From: Argopecten irradians
Lineage: Eukaryota; Mollusca; Bivalvia; Pectinida; Pectinidae
Length of the DNA: 64,000 bases
NCBI RefSeq assembly: GCF_041381155.1
Contig: NC_091140.1
Coordinates: forward strand, 23,650,864 to 23,714,863
Reading direction: 5' to 3'
Shown here: piece after piece, positions 47,001 to 56,265 of the stretch
Layout: each line of letters starts with the position of its first letter
Numbering within the stretch: the stretch's first letter is position 1
Notes under the pieces: generated by a model
Database searches by the model: none
Told to the model about the DNA's origin: nothing
The model's input: the letters and a program-made list of their open reading frames with translations, nothing else
Position numbers and translations under genes: made by a program

Positions 47001-50000
47001 TGATATATCCCGAGGCCGGTGGCCGAGGGTTATATCATTTTCGAGGGTTGATAAATCACCGTATCCACCTGAAAATAGGTCGATAACTGTTTTATTATAT
47101 GAAATTGACAAGATATATTAACCCGGCTCTTCAAAAAGACCTTAATTACTACAATAAACATGATGATATTTAAATGTTCTTTTTACAAAAGTAGTAGTTT
47201 AACCATTACATGTACAGTATATGGTAAATATCCAAATGCTTCTTGCTAACGGTGTAAACTGGTAGAACCGGAATATTGTATCAACTGCAGCCCGTCTGGC
47301 ATTCTTGATCGTTTTCCATAAATTAAAGTGTGTAGTTGATCACCGTTGATCGCATTAATCTTGCTGCCTTCCGCCATATATGTTGCCGACTATAACAATG
47401 ACGTCACAATAGATTATCCCGACGTCATTGAGTGAGGGAAACTCCTGTTACGCTGTCGACATCAAAAGTAATAATGACGTCACATCTCAAGGAACTTTTC
47501 CTCGATCTATTTTTGACACAGGTTACTGAACTCGCGAGGGGTATCTGGACTGAGTCCAGTAACCCCGCGTGCTTTTCGCCGCCGATTTTAGGGTTGAGAT
47601 CGCAGTTGATGAATACTTCTGAGAAACGTTTTGGCCAATCAAAATACAGCAAAAGCACAAGTCATTTAATAAAGCTATTTATCGCACCTTGAACGGAAAT
47701 GTCCCCAAATGATTGGCGGAGAGCCGTCACGTGGTGACCCCCTATCACTGTATAGGGGGTCAGTATTTTCTTATGGTGCAATATCGCCCACGCTTTACGA
47801 TTTAAACACATTCTCTTCAACTAAATATGCCATTTCATTACCGTAAAACTATATATTACTTGTTAATTTTTGTGTAAAAGTAACTTTAATCGTTTTAATA
47901 CTTTAAATTCAATGAAATGCGTCTTTTTAAATACGAGTTGCTTCCCTTACACCAGTTTGAAAGTTAATGACGCGGCGAAAGTCAAACGTAACAATTCAAG
48001 CGTTTTCTAGACTGTGATATAAACAAAAGTAAGGGTTCGTACCTACAGATCAATCTTCACTCTACAATCGATTTATCGGCATAACCTTTGAGTTATTATC
48101 TCAGCGAGAACGCACAGATGATCAAGGAGATTGCGCTTTAAATGTTGGATGGATGTTTGTGTCACTTTTGTTTGTGATGCTTTCAATGTACTTCCAGTTT
48201 GGTGTCGTATTACTAGAAATGTCGATATAATTGTTGTTTTTAGGATATTCAATACGTATACTGCAGGTTCCATATACAGAATAATTGCAAAGACTGCCTA
48301 GGAAACTTCTTAATTGTTTTAAAATCGGCGATTGTTTGTATCCTTCGCCAGCATAATTCAAGTTTGATTTCAGATTCTTGACAAAGCAAATACGACCTTA
48401 TGAAACAAACCAAAGGTCCTCGATGCGATAAATTCGTTATATATATACGCCCTCGCCCCCTATAATTCTTACTGACCCTCTATGCATTTATAGGGTGTCA
48501 ATAACTGACTATTTAACTAATAATAGATGTACTTCACTCCAGTGAATTTCGATATTTTCACTAGTTTTTGACCAATCGGAATGCAGCATTGATAGTGAAA
48601 ATATCATGCTGATTGTGACTTCATTGGTTTGTGCGCGAAATTGACTTCATAGTTTTGTGTAGAAATATGATGTTAAGCTCACAAATATACAACGTAATAA
48701 TCGCAAGGAAAACCAACTCTGTACAAGACAATGGCGGAATAACCTTTGGTATAATTAGTAGAAATGGTCTTCTGTAAATGTAAGCGAGAAAAAAAATGTA
48801 ATAGATAGAACATTCCTTGTTTCTCGATGAATCCATCAAGCTCGTGAAAAAAAAATCAAAGTTTCTACCTCTCGAGATGAAATATAATTGGTATTCATCA
48901 AGGAATAAGGATATCCATTATGTAAAACATTAATATAAATTAATTTCGATAGTTATTTTAACAAATGATGATGGTATTCTAGAGACAAGACATAAACACC
49001 ATATTATGCAAAATCTACATTGAAATCTACACATTCAGGCTGGACTAACTGTCAATGAGTTGAGAATTAAACTTGTATGGTCTGTGATTTGTTGTGTTTT
49101 TGGCATAGAAAACGTATTTAAATTGTTTTACATATATTTCTCCGCCTCTCTAAGTTTTAAACTTTCGATATTTACCGACATTTTAAAGTTCGAATTCTCA
49201 AAGTTATCAAACTGTAAAATTAAAATATTCATTTTTAACGTGTACACGTTTTAAATAGCTCGAAAATATCCAAACTGTTCCTATCTATTTCGGATCTGTG
49301 ATGCAACTCAGTTTTTCGATATTACCCGAAAGTTTGAAGCATGGCGTTGACTGTGGCGGTTCTTTCAAAACGTGTGATATTTCATGTGACATTTACCTCT
49401 TTGCCGATAGTATATTGGTGCTTTCATGGATCTGAACCATTATATATAAGCATCCATAATCACACATTTTATGTTTTATGAGAGTTTGTGATGGTGAAAA
49501 TGACAAGAAATACAACTTTAAAGAGATTTGTATTAAAGTTACTAGCAATTTTTTTCAACTGACATAATAAAATATTTGACATGTGATCACCATTATATTC
49601 TAAAATATCGTAGCAATTGGTACTATTATCATTAACGATATATGAATTTAAATTAAAACTTTTGATAGCTGTTAAATTAAGTTAAATTAATATTCATAAT
49701 GTCAGTACTTCCTTGAAGTTTCGACTGACCAATAAATAGAACGAAGGTATTCATTTGCTCCACCATAGTCTGCATTATTAAAGTATAAGAGAGTCTTTTT
49801 GTATGCACGTTTTAATAGATTAACATTTAAGTCGGAACTTATAGGAGAGTGGTCGCTGCAAGATGATGTATGGACAAAGGTATTAGTTGTTCAATTAGTA
49901 TTATAAATGACAATTACGTCCAGTGATTTTGAAGCAGATGAAGTAATCTGTATTTTAGTTAAAGTCTTTGATTTAGGAGAAGATTTAATATGAGCTACAA

Positions 50001-53000
50001 GAAAAACGTCTTTTTGTTACAACATTATCAAAAGTATTGTCAAGTTGATCCCAGTAAATTAAAAGATATTAACGAAATTTGAAAGCTGAAATGAAATTGC
50101 AGTTTTGTAACACTTATGTATATGTAACGTTTATAGCTGGATGTCAACAAAGTATGATTTATCCATCTCATGTTAATAAATAGTATATATATAAGGTTTA
50201 TGATGCATCCTTGTACTGTCATAGTTGTCATGACAGCCAATAACAATTGTGGTACCATCAGTGGAAGGCAATATTGTCATCAAAATGGCAGTTAATCGAT
50301 AAAAACTTCAAACAGTGCTGACGTATCAGAAATGTTTTCAAATCGATAACATAGGAACATACTGCAACAAGGATATCGATTTATGGCAGGGACTCGAACG
50401 TGTCTTTGGATGCGGTGGTGTGAAGCAAATATGGCGTCGAAACCTAATCCGTCATGTCTTGTTGTGCTTTATGCAAAACTCTTGTAGATATTATGTATTC
50501 GTGACAGAATGATCGCAGATTGTTAAAATTGACAAAAGCATTTCTGACCGAATTTAATATTAAACTTTATTAAAGAAAAATCACGAAATTTTTAGGTAAA
50601 TAGTAGTACCTGGAACTTTTGTTGATTGAGTGTGACATTAGGTCCGTTCGAAAAGTCACATATTCCCCCTGACTCTGCTGTGAGAAATCCTTGGGTTTTC
50701 GGGACTGATCATTTAAGGGACCGCAGAATCAAACCAAAAATAGATTCCTGGAAATCCCCTTTTGGGCACAAGATTTCATAGAGAGGTGAATGTTTCGGAG
50801 CCTGCTGATTGGATATTCAGGGCGCATCAGTTTCAAATGTTTAATATGTGGGTTGGGCAATACATGTAGATGTAAAATATATAAAGAAATTTTAAAATTC
50901 TATCAAGTGTGTGTCTGACAGGGGGAGGTAATAAATATTGGAAATTCATGAATATTTTGGTCAATATTTGGTGCGGAATTTAACATAAGATGACACCCCC
51001 CACATGAAAGTTTAGCAAGATGATATATCTTAATTTCTTTTTATTCACAGGAATGCGAGATGCCATTCTTCAAAATTAGTGACAGGTGACCAGACTTGAA
51101 AACTCCATTTAACCTGGACAGTGACAAACATTAATATATCTTTTATACCAAAATCATTTGGTTCTGCGGTCTCTTTAAGGTAGAGTACACAAGTATCGGT
51201 AAACGTAACAATTATCACTTAGTACTTAATTTTATATGGGGCCTTCTGCTATGGGTTTTTTTGGGGACGCATTTTTTTAATATTTCTATTAAAATTAAAA
51301 TAAGAACTCAAACGTTTCAATGGTGGTAATGATTTAAACTAAGTACCTTTTTATAACTGAAGAAAAAAATCACCTGCTCCTGTTTTTGATAGAGAAAAAA
51401 TACCAGTCGGCGGCGGCGGAGCATTTTTAATTACTTGTATTTGATGCAAAAGAACGATATATATCGTTTTTGCGTCATACGATCTTCAATAAAAGTGACA
51501 TCAAATTGAATTGCAAAGTCAAGTATAACCTATTATTTGCACCAAAAGTACTATTAGTTCGAAGTAGAACCACTAAATAGAAGAAAAAATCCTTTAGAAA
51601 TAGCTCTTTTTCAAACGTAATACCATAATTTGTAATTTCTGTAGACGTCGGTCCGTGATAACCAACACTTACTTAAATATTTATTTTGAAACATACAGGA
51701 ACCGTTAGTTTATTTTGAGACATAAAGAAACCGTAAGTTTGGTCTTGCAAATTTACACGTGAGAAAAAATAATTAAAATACGCTGAACTATATCCGTACA
51801 ACAAATATATATATATATGTATTTTTTTTTGTTAATAGGTTAGACACCGACGTGAAAGTCCGGCTCGGGACAGAGCACGGCGGGAAGGGAGATCACAGAA
51901 TTGTATGTTTCAGTTGAAATGTTCAGCCGAGATTAAAAGTTAATGTCCAACCTTGGTAATATCACAGATACGTTCTATATAATGCTTATTGATTCGGAAA
52001 AATATGAAATATCTTCCAATGTTATTAAAATAAAGAACAATTCGAGATAACTTTCATCTATAGAAAATGAAAACCGCGAAACTAAATGCACGTGAAAGAG
52101 TGTATATTAACAGTAAGCAAACCAGCATTTTCCATTGGTATTTTTTTTTCAATTACTTCAAGGTAAAGTAACCTATAAATATCATATTAATATTAATGTT
52201 TACTTTGCTATTTTATTAAATGCGTGATCAATTTTTCTGCCGTCATCAATGATGGCATTGAACCTGGGTACACTTCATCAACAAACTGGTAAGACTGCTA
52301 GGTTATTGTCGTGTTTATATAATAGACAGGATTCGTCATAACACCACATCAAGTGTCTTTAATGAAGTTTTCTGACAACAGTTATGTTATAGATTTTAAC
52401 ATCCTCAGAAATTTAAAATTATTTTATATCAATCAAAACGTCTAATTTTATTTTGAGGTACTCTAGTCCCTATGGAATTGTTTAATTATGATATTGGTCT
52501 GGTTTGAAGCCTTCATACAGAGTTATATCATTCCGGAATTCTGTATTCGTGTCAGAGAAAAGTATGAAAACAATTCTATTGAATTTATGCATACAATGTA
52601 TGGTATTATTTTAGGTAACAAACCTAGTGATTTTTTAAATATTCATATCAACATTATCTCGTATAAACATAAAAGAAAACAAACCACGAATAACAAGAGG
52701 CCCAAGGGCCTTAACGGTCATATGACTACCTTGGCAATAATCATATAGGAAATTAGAAAACCAGAGACGTTAAACAACACTTTGTCGGGCCATGTCAGGA
52801 TCATTTCATGCAAGTTCCAGCCAAATTGCACCGTAGAACTTGGGAAGAAGTTCAAAATGTATTTTCAAGATGGCAGCTGTTGCGGCCATCTTGGAATTCT
52901 TATCGACCCGAAAAATAACAACACTTTGTCGGGACCATGTCAGGATCATTTCATGCAAGTTTCAGTAAAATCACACCGTAGAACTTGAGAAGAAGCTCAA

Positions 53001-56000
53001 AATGTGTTTTCAAGATGGCAACTGTGGCGGCAATCTTGGAATTCTGATCGACCCGAAAAATAACGACACTTTATCGGGACCATATTAGGAAAATTTCATG
53101 CAAGTTTCAGCCAAATTGCACCGGCAGAACTTGAGAAGAAGTTAATGTGAAAAGTTAACGCACGGCGCACGGCGGACGACGACGGACGAAATATGACGAC
53201 TTAGGGTCAGGTGACCTAAATGAGTTGACGCTAGACACAACATATCGCTTAATATACGTGTAGTGTACCTTAATATTTAATTACAATTATGACTTGCAGC
53301 CAAGCAGTCATAGCAAATCTGCAACGACAGATGAGCAGCATGACGAATAGAATAACGACGCAATATACATACGTATGACTGTTTTTCTAGGTAATCTTCC
53401 GAGGAAGTCTTTGTATATCGGTAGGTAGGTCAGTTTTTTCTTCTCTTGAACTGTCATCAGTTTTGCTTTTACATAGTCCAAAGATGAAAGTAATTAAGAA
53501 ATCACCAAAATTGATAAACAATCGAATCACTTTAATTAAACGTCGGATAGAACACAGATCAAGAACACTTTTAGATATAATATTCACATAAAAATCGTCA
53601 ATGATTTTGATATTTACGCTATTTACAATGAACTACACTACTTACAATGAACTACACTACTTACAGTGAATTTCACTACTTACAATGAATTACACTACTT
53701 ACAATGCAATTTTACATGTACAGATAAGAACTGAAAATGATCTTTGACAATACTGCCATCTATAGTGAAGTGAAGTGAATTCATACTATCAGTGCGTGGT
53801 CTCCAATTACCTTTCACATTTTTACAGTTATCGAAAATTGTAAAGTGATCTTGGCAGGCGTATTCAAATCTAAACATACATATGACATAACAAAAATCAA
53901 GAATTTTCTTCAGATCATACATTCTGTGTTATAATTAAATATATAATGCATGATACATGATTGCCTTTCCATTTGAATGATTCTCAAAGTTTATTTCTGT
54001 GAAGAGATTACTGAAGAACGAATGACATGTCAAATTGTTAACACAGTAACAGTACATCTAACGTTAGGATTATGTATATTTCGTGTTTTAGTATGTTCAG
54101 GGTTGAATTATATGGCTCAAAACATCATCAAGGTGCTATGAAACTTGTCAAGGCTTCCAAAATTCAACAAATTTCAAACATATTGATTCAACCAAATTAG
54201 AAATCCAATATGTTATTGATACATCACTTGTCCAATATCACAACCAAACACGTTTTTCCCATTAAAAAGATATTGTCCATAAAGTTTAATAATGAATAAT
54301 GAACGTCATTTTTAAGTTTATCAAGGCATTTATTTAAGGAATGGATTTTTATTTTATTGAGGTAATTTTACCCTCATAACCTCAACAAAATAAAAATCTT
54401 TTCCTTTTATAAATTCTATATATATATTCTATATTTACAGTTTTCTCGCAAATGTATATTATCCGTTCTCGTGACAGTTGCATATTTTTTAATAAAATCC
54501 CCATATTTTTCCCTCTCCCGTCATCGTCAACTAATTCGATGGAACAGCTGATTGGAATCGAGTCATTCATATGTTCCCACCAAAAGTGGGGTAATGACCC
54601 CACGTTGCTACGCCAGCGATTAGCATATTCCCGCAACAATAGAATCGCCGCACGTGTTGTACTATCATTATACACTGATAATGATAATACTAGAAAGCAT
54701 GGTTATTGAGTCTATATCAGTACAAACTGTAAATATAAATAAATAATGCGGTGGTATGTATAATTAAAAAAGTGAATAAAATCGATTGTATGTAGTCGAT
54801 CGTCTGTTGTAAAAATGACGTTTATACGTTGTTGAAAGAGAATGATTAAAATCGAACAATGTTAATGAGTTTGTCGGTAAAAGGCACTACTTATTAGTCT
54901 ATCTTTCATTGTCTTTTGTTGTGGATATTTCACGTTAATTTGTTATTTTTTCATCAAAGGTTTCCGAAACGTTAGTTTCGAATGAACCTCGATTTCGTTT
55001 ATTTCAGGATGATTACTTACGTGATATGTTTTTTTTCCTAAAAAAAATTATCTGGTTTGTAGAAAAAATCAGGCAGATATGTATTTTATGTTTCTAAAAA
55101 TTCAACAACTATGATAGTGATTACCTGTAACCATGGAGCATACAGTTTAGAATTGTTTTAGAGAGATAAATATCTTTGTATATTAAGACAATAGAGCGGC
55201 ATCCTATTTATCTTCGATACGGATTGGTTCCAAATCAAATGGAAGCTACATGTATTATCATACTAAGCATTATGAACTAGTCGTCTAAAATTCATATTTG
55301 ATGTAGTTTAAACCATGATCATTAAATGAAATTGCCTATATTCACACCATTCTCGAAATATAGTTATCCCCCCAAAGAATTCCCCCATCCAACAAGCCAA
55401 TATTTGTTGTTGTGGGATATACAACGGTAGTTTATGCAAAGTAGTACATGAAAATATTATACCAATAGCATATATATACTAATATGTTAACGAAATTTAA
55501 AGAAAAACCGATACAGGCTACACTACATGCGGTAATGCGTTGGATTTTCTTTTTGGGGACAGATTTTCGTCAACAAACAATACGATTTCTTCGGATAGAT
55601 GATTTGTAAATTGTAAAAATAAGTTATCAAATATTTGCCTAGTAGTAAGACATGTTTGGTAGTTTAATTTGCTTAGTGGCAGAAACAAACTTCAAAATTT
55701 CTATGAAAAAGATTATCCATTTCATTCTGCTATATTTGGCCTTTCCTGGTGCAAAACAAATCAGAGAACTAAAATTCATTTTTGTACTATGTCTACGTTA
55801 TTCAATTTACTTTATGTAATACATTGGATAGGAATAGTAATTTTCACTTTCTTAAAGATACATGTTTAAGTTTGTCTAAAAGCACACTAAAATAGAAAAT
55901 CCTTTTTATGCGTAACCGTAATTACAAATGACGAAGGCCATACTTACGGTTGGGAATGATTGCTTCTCCTGAAAAACAGCTTCATTGTCATCCGTCAGAT

Positions 56001-56265
56001 TGTGGGTAAGGCTATTAGCACTAATAAGGGCGCATTTGAGTTGTTTCCTGTAATAATTGTAAGACTGACAGGCAGTTGTACGTCCGCACAGACGGACACA
56101 CTGCAGTTGTCCGTACAAACCTATTGTATGAAAAGGCTCTGCGTCTAACGCTTTTCCTTTAATTACAACTCCTTGATCACGAAATGTTGAGTGTGGTTGC
56201 ATCTCACACATCGGATAATTCAAAATTCCAAAAGTAAGTATATGAATAAGTATCCCTGTTAACAT
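31769..56265 (-). CDS. Secreted PAN-EGF-like-9xSushi-PAN protein, 12 exons (770 aa)
   Basis: Exons on the minus strand: 56265-55948, 44675-44585, 43980-43804, 43192-43019, 42690-42505, 42081-41905, 41102-40917, 40566-40387, 34937-34758, 34090-33914, 33214-33029 and 32049-31769. The first junction is phase 0 and all others are phase 1. The total is 2,313 nt, exactly 771 codons with stop, and every intron has GT-AG ends. Domain order is signal peptide, N-terminal PAN/apple-like, a four-Cys EGF-like piece, nine Sushi/CCP modules and a C-terminal PAN-like module, with no membrane span. PAN and Sushi modules bind proteins or carbohydrates outside cells. An adhesion, opsonin-like or matrix role is plausible, but no orthologue is recognised. 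Sushi modules 3-8 alternate two subtypes and are recent duplicates. The gypsy element sits in the intron after Sushi 6. Confidence 0.8.
32535..32728 (+). CDS. Candidate alternative last exon of the chitin-binding gene
   Basis: The acceptor TTTTCTTATTCCAG|TT opens in phase 1 for 64 residues to a TAG. The sequence ([19 protein letters not shown] then [18 protein letters not shown]) has a faint resemblance to the charged segment of the left-edge exon but no membrane span. It would lie antisense within the last intron of the minus-strand gene. Weak support only. Confidence 0.2.
33029..33214 (-). CDS. Exon 11: Sushi/CCP domain 9
   Basis: 62 codons, phase 1-1, donor [49 protein letters not shown] and INCA keep the Sushi cysteines and Trp. 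It is unlike the duplicated subtypes A and B. Confidence 0.75.
33282..33711. mobile_element. ~430-bp MITE-like repeat with GACAGACA tract
   Basis: The left end ATCCCCCGCTTTC is inverted at the right end (GAAAAAGCGGGAGATA). A (GACAGACA)-type microsatellite lies at 33,601-33,665. It occupies most of the intron between exons 10 and 11. From memory, similar CCCCCGC-ended repeats are common in bivalves. Confidence 0.6.
33914..34090 (-). CDS. Exon 10: Sushi/CCP domain 8 (subtype A)
   Basis: 59 codons, phase 1-1, donor CCAG|GTATGT. The protein is the same as exon 9 up to the last few residues (YSCTPG), which indicates a very recent single-exon duplication. Confidence 0.8.
34758..34937 (-). CDS. Exon 9: Sushi/CCP domain 7 (subtype A)
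   Basis: 60 codons, phase 1-1, donor [50 protein letters not shown] and YSCTLVG. The coding part and about 100 bp of upstream intron are almost identical to exon 10 and its upstream intron. Confidence 0.8.
35073..35257 (-). repeat. 3' LTR of the gypsy element
   Basis: 185 bp, same length as the 5' LTR with about 5% difference. It abuts the polypurine tract at 35,258. Confidence 0.9.
35258..35269 (-). promoter_or_regulatory. Polypurine tract
   Basis: In element sense, GAAAAGGGGAGA abuts the 3' LTR, the expected position for plus-strand priming. Confidence 0.7.
35537..35926 (-). pseudogene. Integrase C-terminal region of pol (fragment)
   Basis: [18 protein letters not shown] and [10 protein letters not shown] resemble the small C-terminal barrel of Mag/K02A2.6-type integrases, followed by a Ser/Thr/Asp-rich tail to a stop. 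Confidence 0.7.
35959..37125 (-). pseudogene. RNase H end and integrase (large fragment)
   Basis: It opens with the RNase H tail ([29 protein letters not shown]), then the HHCC zinc domain (HEGHQGI, CQFCQTH). The DDE core follows with [19 protein letters not shown] and [15 protein letters not shown], all three acidic positions kept. The 388-codon frame ends by a frameshift just before the C-terminal domain. Confidence 0.85.
37263..37676 (-). pseudogene. RT thumb and start of RNase H (fragment)
   Basis: It holds the [14 protein letters not shown] strand, KRVEAIRDL and the RNase H active-site segment [17 protein letters not shown] one-base loss in a T run near 37,275 ends this frame, and the remaining RNase H has an in-frame TAG near 37,198. 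Confidence 0.75.
37660..38181 (-). pseudogene. Reverse transcriptase region of pol (fragment)
   Basis: RT fingers and palm: [45 protein letters not shown] and the catalytic IIDDTLIYG box. The frame is broken near 37,665 before the thumb. Confidence 0.8.
38187..38600 (-). pseudogene. Aspartic protease region of pol (fragment)
   Basis: The catalytic motif DTGADISV is present near the start and LLGRNVVVQ further on, as expected for a retropepsin. An in-frame TAG lies upstream near 38,633 and another ends the frame just before RT, so the product is not continuous with either neighbour. Confidence 0.75.
38691..39569 (-). CDS. gag: gag of the gypsy element
   Basis: A 292-codon frame. The capsid-like part includes [14 protein letters not shown] and [17 protein letters not shown] Gln-rich tract follows, then two zinc-knuckle-like motifs ([14 protein letters not shown] and [13 protein letters not shown]). 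Packages the element RNA in the family. This frame looks intact, unlike pol. Confidence 0.85.
   Translation of the reverse strand: MLHEDTRRSTTQVVSEETDVMAKFTPPENLNYSAPVEWLDWKQRFARYRTATKLYKNEEEVQVSALIYAMGKQAEHVFKSFTFTNAGDEAKYETVLEKFDTYFVPKRNVNHERARFHMRTQNPGESIAAFVRVLYEIAENCDFTSKHEQIRDRLVIGISDKSISEKLQMKPDLTLDAALQTARQAELVKSQMKEQGHRMVEQIKRNSNDKGQRTAYKPRPKQHTKATQQHKQQQQQSTDSTCTRCNRIHGSSDVCPAYGKRCNECKKYNHFAVCCRSKTCTETSPRCGVRDR
39584..39601 (-). promoter_or_regulatory. Primer-binding site for tRNA-Leu
   Basis: In element sense, TGGTGTCAGAAGTG directly follows the 5' LTR. It is complementary to the 3' end of a tRNA-Leu (…CACTTCTGACACCA). Leu priming is also known for Steamer. Confidence 0.7.
39602..39786 (-). 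repeat. 5' LTR of the gypsy element
   Basis: 185 bp bounded by TG...CA. It is followed outside by the GTTTT target duplicate, and inside, in element sense, by the primer-binding site. Confidence 0.9.
40387..40566 (-). CDS. Exon 8: Sushi/CCP domain 6 (subtype A, diverged)
   Basis: 60 codons, phase 1-1. [40 protein letters not shown] and YSCTPVG. It is the most diverged of the four subtype-A exons. The intron after it holds the gypsy element. Confidence 0.8.
40917..41102 (-). CDS. Exon 7: Sushi/CCP domain 5 (subtype B)
   Basis: 62 codons, phase 1-1. [40 protein letters not shown] and LTCTAVG. Paralogue of exon 5; together with exon 8 it repeats the B-A pair formed by exons 5 and 6. Confidence 0.8.
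41905..42081 (-). CDS. Exon 6: Sushi/CCP domain 4 (subtype A)
   Basis: 59 codons, phase 1-1. [41 protein letters not shown] and YSCTPG. The donor is CCAG|GTCTGT, weaker than its paralogues at 33,914 and 34,758. Very close in sequence to exons 9 and 10. Confidence 0.75.
42505..42690 (-). CDS. Exon 5: Sushi/CCP domain 3 (subtype B)
   Basis: 62 codons, phase 1-1. [40 protein letters not shown] and LTCTAIG. It is nearly identical to exon 7, and the flanking intron sequence (GGAACAACTACATACCTA) is shared, so the two are a recent duplication. Confidence 0.8.
42813..42839. repeat. Poly(A) tract
   Basis: 27 consecutive A in the intron between exons 4 and 5. No recognisable retroposed sequence is attached to it. 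Confidence 0.8.
43019..43192 (-). CDS. Exon 4: Sushi/CCP domain 2
   Basis: 58 codons, phase 1-1. [36 protein letters not shown] and GSCSPG give the canonical C-C-C-W-C order. It is a different subtype from the duplicated modules that follow. Confidence 0.8.
43804..43980 (-). CDS. Exon 3: Sushi/CCP domain 1
   Basis: 59 codons, phase 1-1, acceptor TTCAACAG and donor GTAAGT. The four cysteines and the late Trp of the Sushi fold are present (CSTLPG..., [24 protein letters not shown]). This exon has no internal ATG-started frame and was found by its splice sites and cysteine pattern. Confidence 0.75.
44585..44675 (-). CDS. Exon 2: short EGF-like segment
   Basis: The acceptor CTCGCAG|GCG opens in phase 0 and the exon ends CCG|GTGAGA in phase 1. 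The 30 residues ([19 protein letters not shown] then SAAVCV) match the first half of an EGF-like module, with C-x4-C-x5-C spacing and a fourth Cys, but lack the last two cysteines. The acceptor sits in a 47-bp tandem repeat that contains two more near-identical acceptors. Confidence 0.65.
44664..44820. repeat. 47-bp tandem repeat (about 3.3 copies) spanning the exon-2 splice acceptor
   Basis: CGCCTGCRAGATAAAATTAA starts at 44,673, 44,720 and 44,767, with a partial copy at 44,814. Each full copy contains, on the minus strand, TTTTATCTYGCAG|GCG, i.e. the exon-2 acceptor and the first exon bases. Confidence 0.85.
45710..46022. mobile_element. Foldback/MITE with ~90-bp inverted arms
   Basis: ATATGATTAAAATACAGATC on the left pairs with GATCTGTATTTTAATCAGAT on the right. 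The similarity extends inward over AAGGATCTG...CCCATAGGAGGTCACGTCC. It lies in intron 1 of the minus-strand gene. Confidence 0.65.
46615..46938. mobile_element. 324-bp TTAA-flanked MITE, deletion derivative of the 3.5 kb transposon
   Basis: TIRs AGTGAACAGTCGGGCAA and TTGCCCGACTTTTCACT, flanked by TTAA on both sides. Its left ~150 bp and right ~190 bp match the two ends of 23,927-27,464. Confidence 0.8.
46952..47086. repeat. 135-bp near-perfect hairpin
   Basis: Arms of about 66 bp (TTATCGACCTATTTCCAGG... and ...CCTGAAAATAGGTCGATAA) join almost without a loop at GGCCGGTGGCC. It starts 10 bp after the right TTAA of the MITE. Confidence 0.75.
47087..50712. other. Intron 1 sequence without recognised genes
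   Basis: TGACGTCA-type palindromes occur near 47,400 and 47,475, and a short GACCCCCTAT/ATAGGGGGTC hairpin near 47,735. Otherwise it is AT-rich and unremarkable; open frames here are short and unsupported. Confidence 0.4.
50717..51174. mobile_element. 458-bp TTAA-flanked MITE, second family
   Basis: TIRs GGGACCGCAGAATCAAA and, reversed, AGAGACCGCAGAACCAAA. TTAA lies at 50,713-50,716 and 51,175-51,178. It has no coding capacity. The same 4-bp target as the other TTAA elements but unrelated TIR sequence. Confidence 0.65.
52693..53222 (+). repeat. Dispersed repeat with 144-bp internal tandem units
   Basis: It opens CAAGAGGCCCAAGGGCCTTA and closes GGGTCAGGTGACCTAAATGAG. Internal units beginning ACAACACTTTGTCGGG recur at about 52,776, 52,920 and 53,065 (period 144-145 bp), each with AAGATGGCARCTGT. 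From memory this ending is very common in bivalve genomes; its mobility class is not clear. Confidence 0.6.
53618..53707. repeat. 19-bp tandem repeat, five copies
   Basis: TTACAATGAACTACACTAC-type units begin at 53,623, 53,642, 53,661, 53,680 and 53,699, with small substitutions. Confidence 0.85.
54336..54406. repeat. Hairpin with 27-bp arms
   Basis: AAGGAATGGATTTTTATTTT and the following GAGG pair with CCTCAACAAAATAAAAATC...CCTT. A smaller nested inverted repeat sits in the loop. Confidence 0.7.
55948..56265 (-). CDS. Exon 1: signal peptide and N-terminal PAN/apple-like domain
   Basis: It starts [20 protein letters not shown], a typical secretory signal. About 50 residues later comes a PAN/apple core, [20 protein letters not shown] then RKQLKCAL. 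In this family the C...C...C spacing around an aromatic-rich strand forms the half-apple fold. It ends ACC|GTAAGT in phase 0, matching exon 2. The next intron is 11.3 kb. Confidence 0.75.

Noticed and set aside
46860-47121. Two mirrored open frames on opposite strands
   Set aside because: Both arise from the near-perfect hairpin at 46,952-47,086.
53618-53707. CRISPR-like array
   Set aside because: The 19-bp units are contiguous with no spacers, in a eukaryotic intron; a simple tandem repeat.
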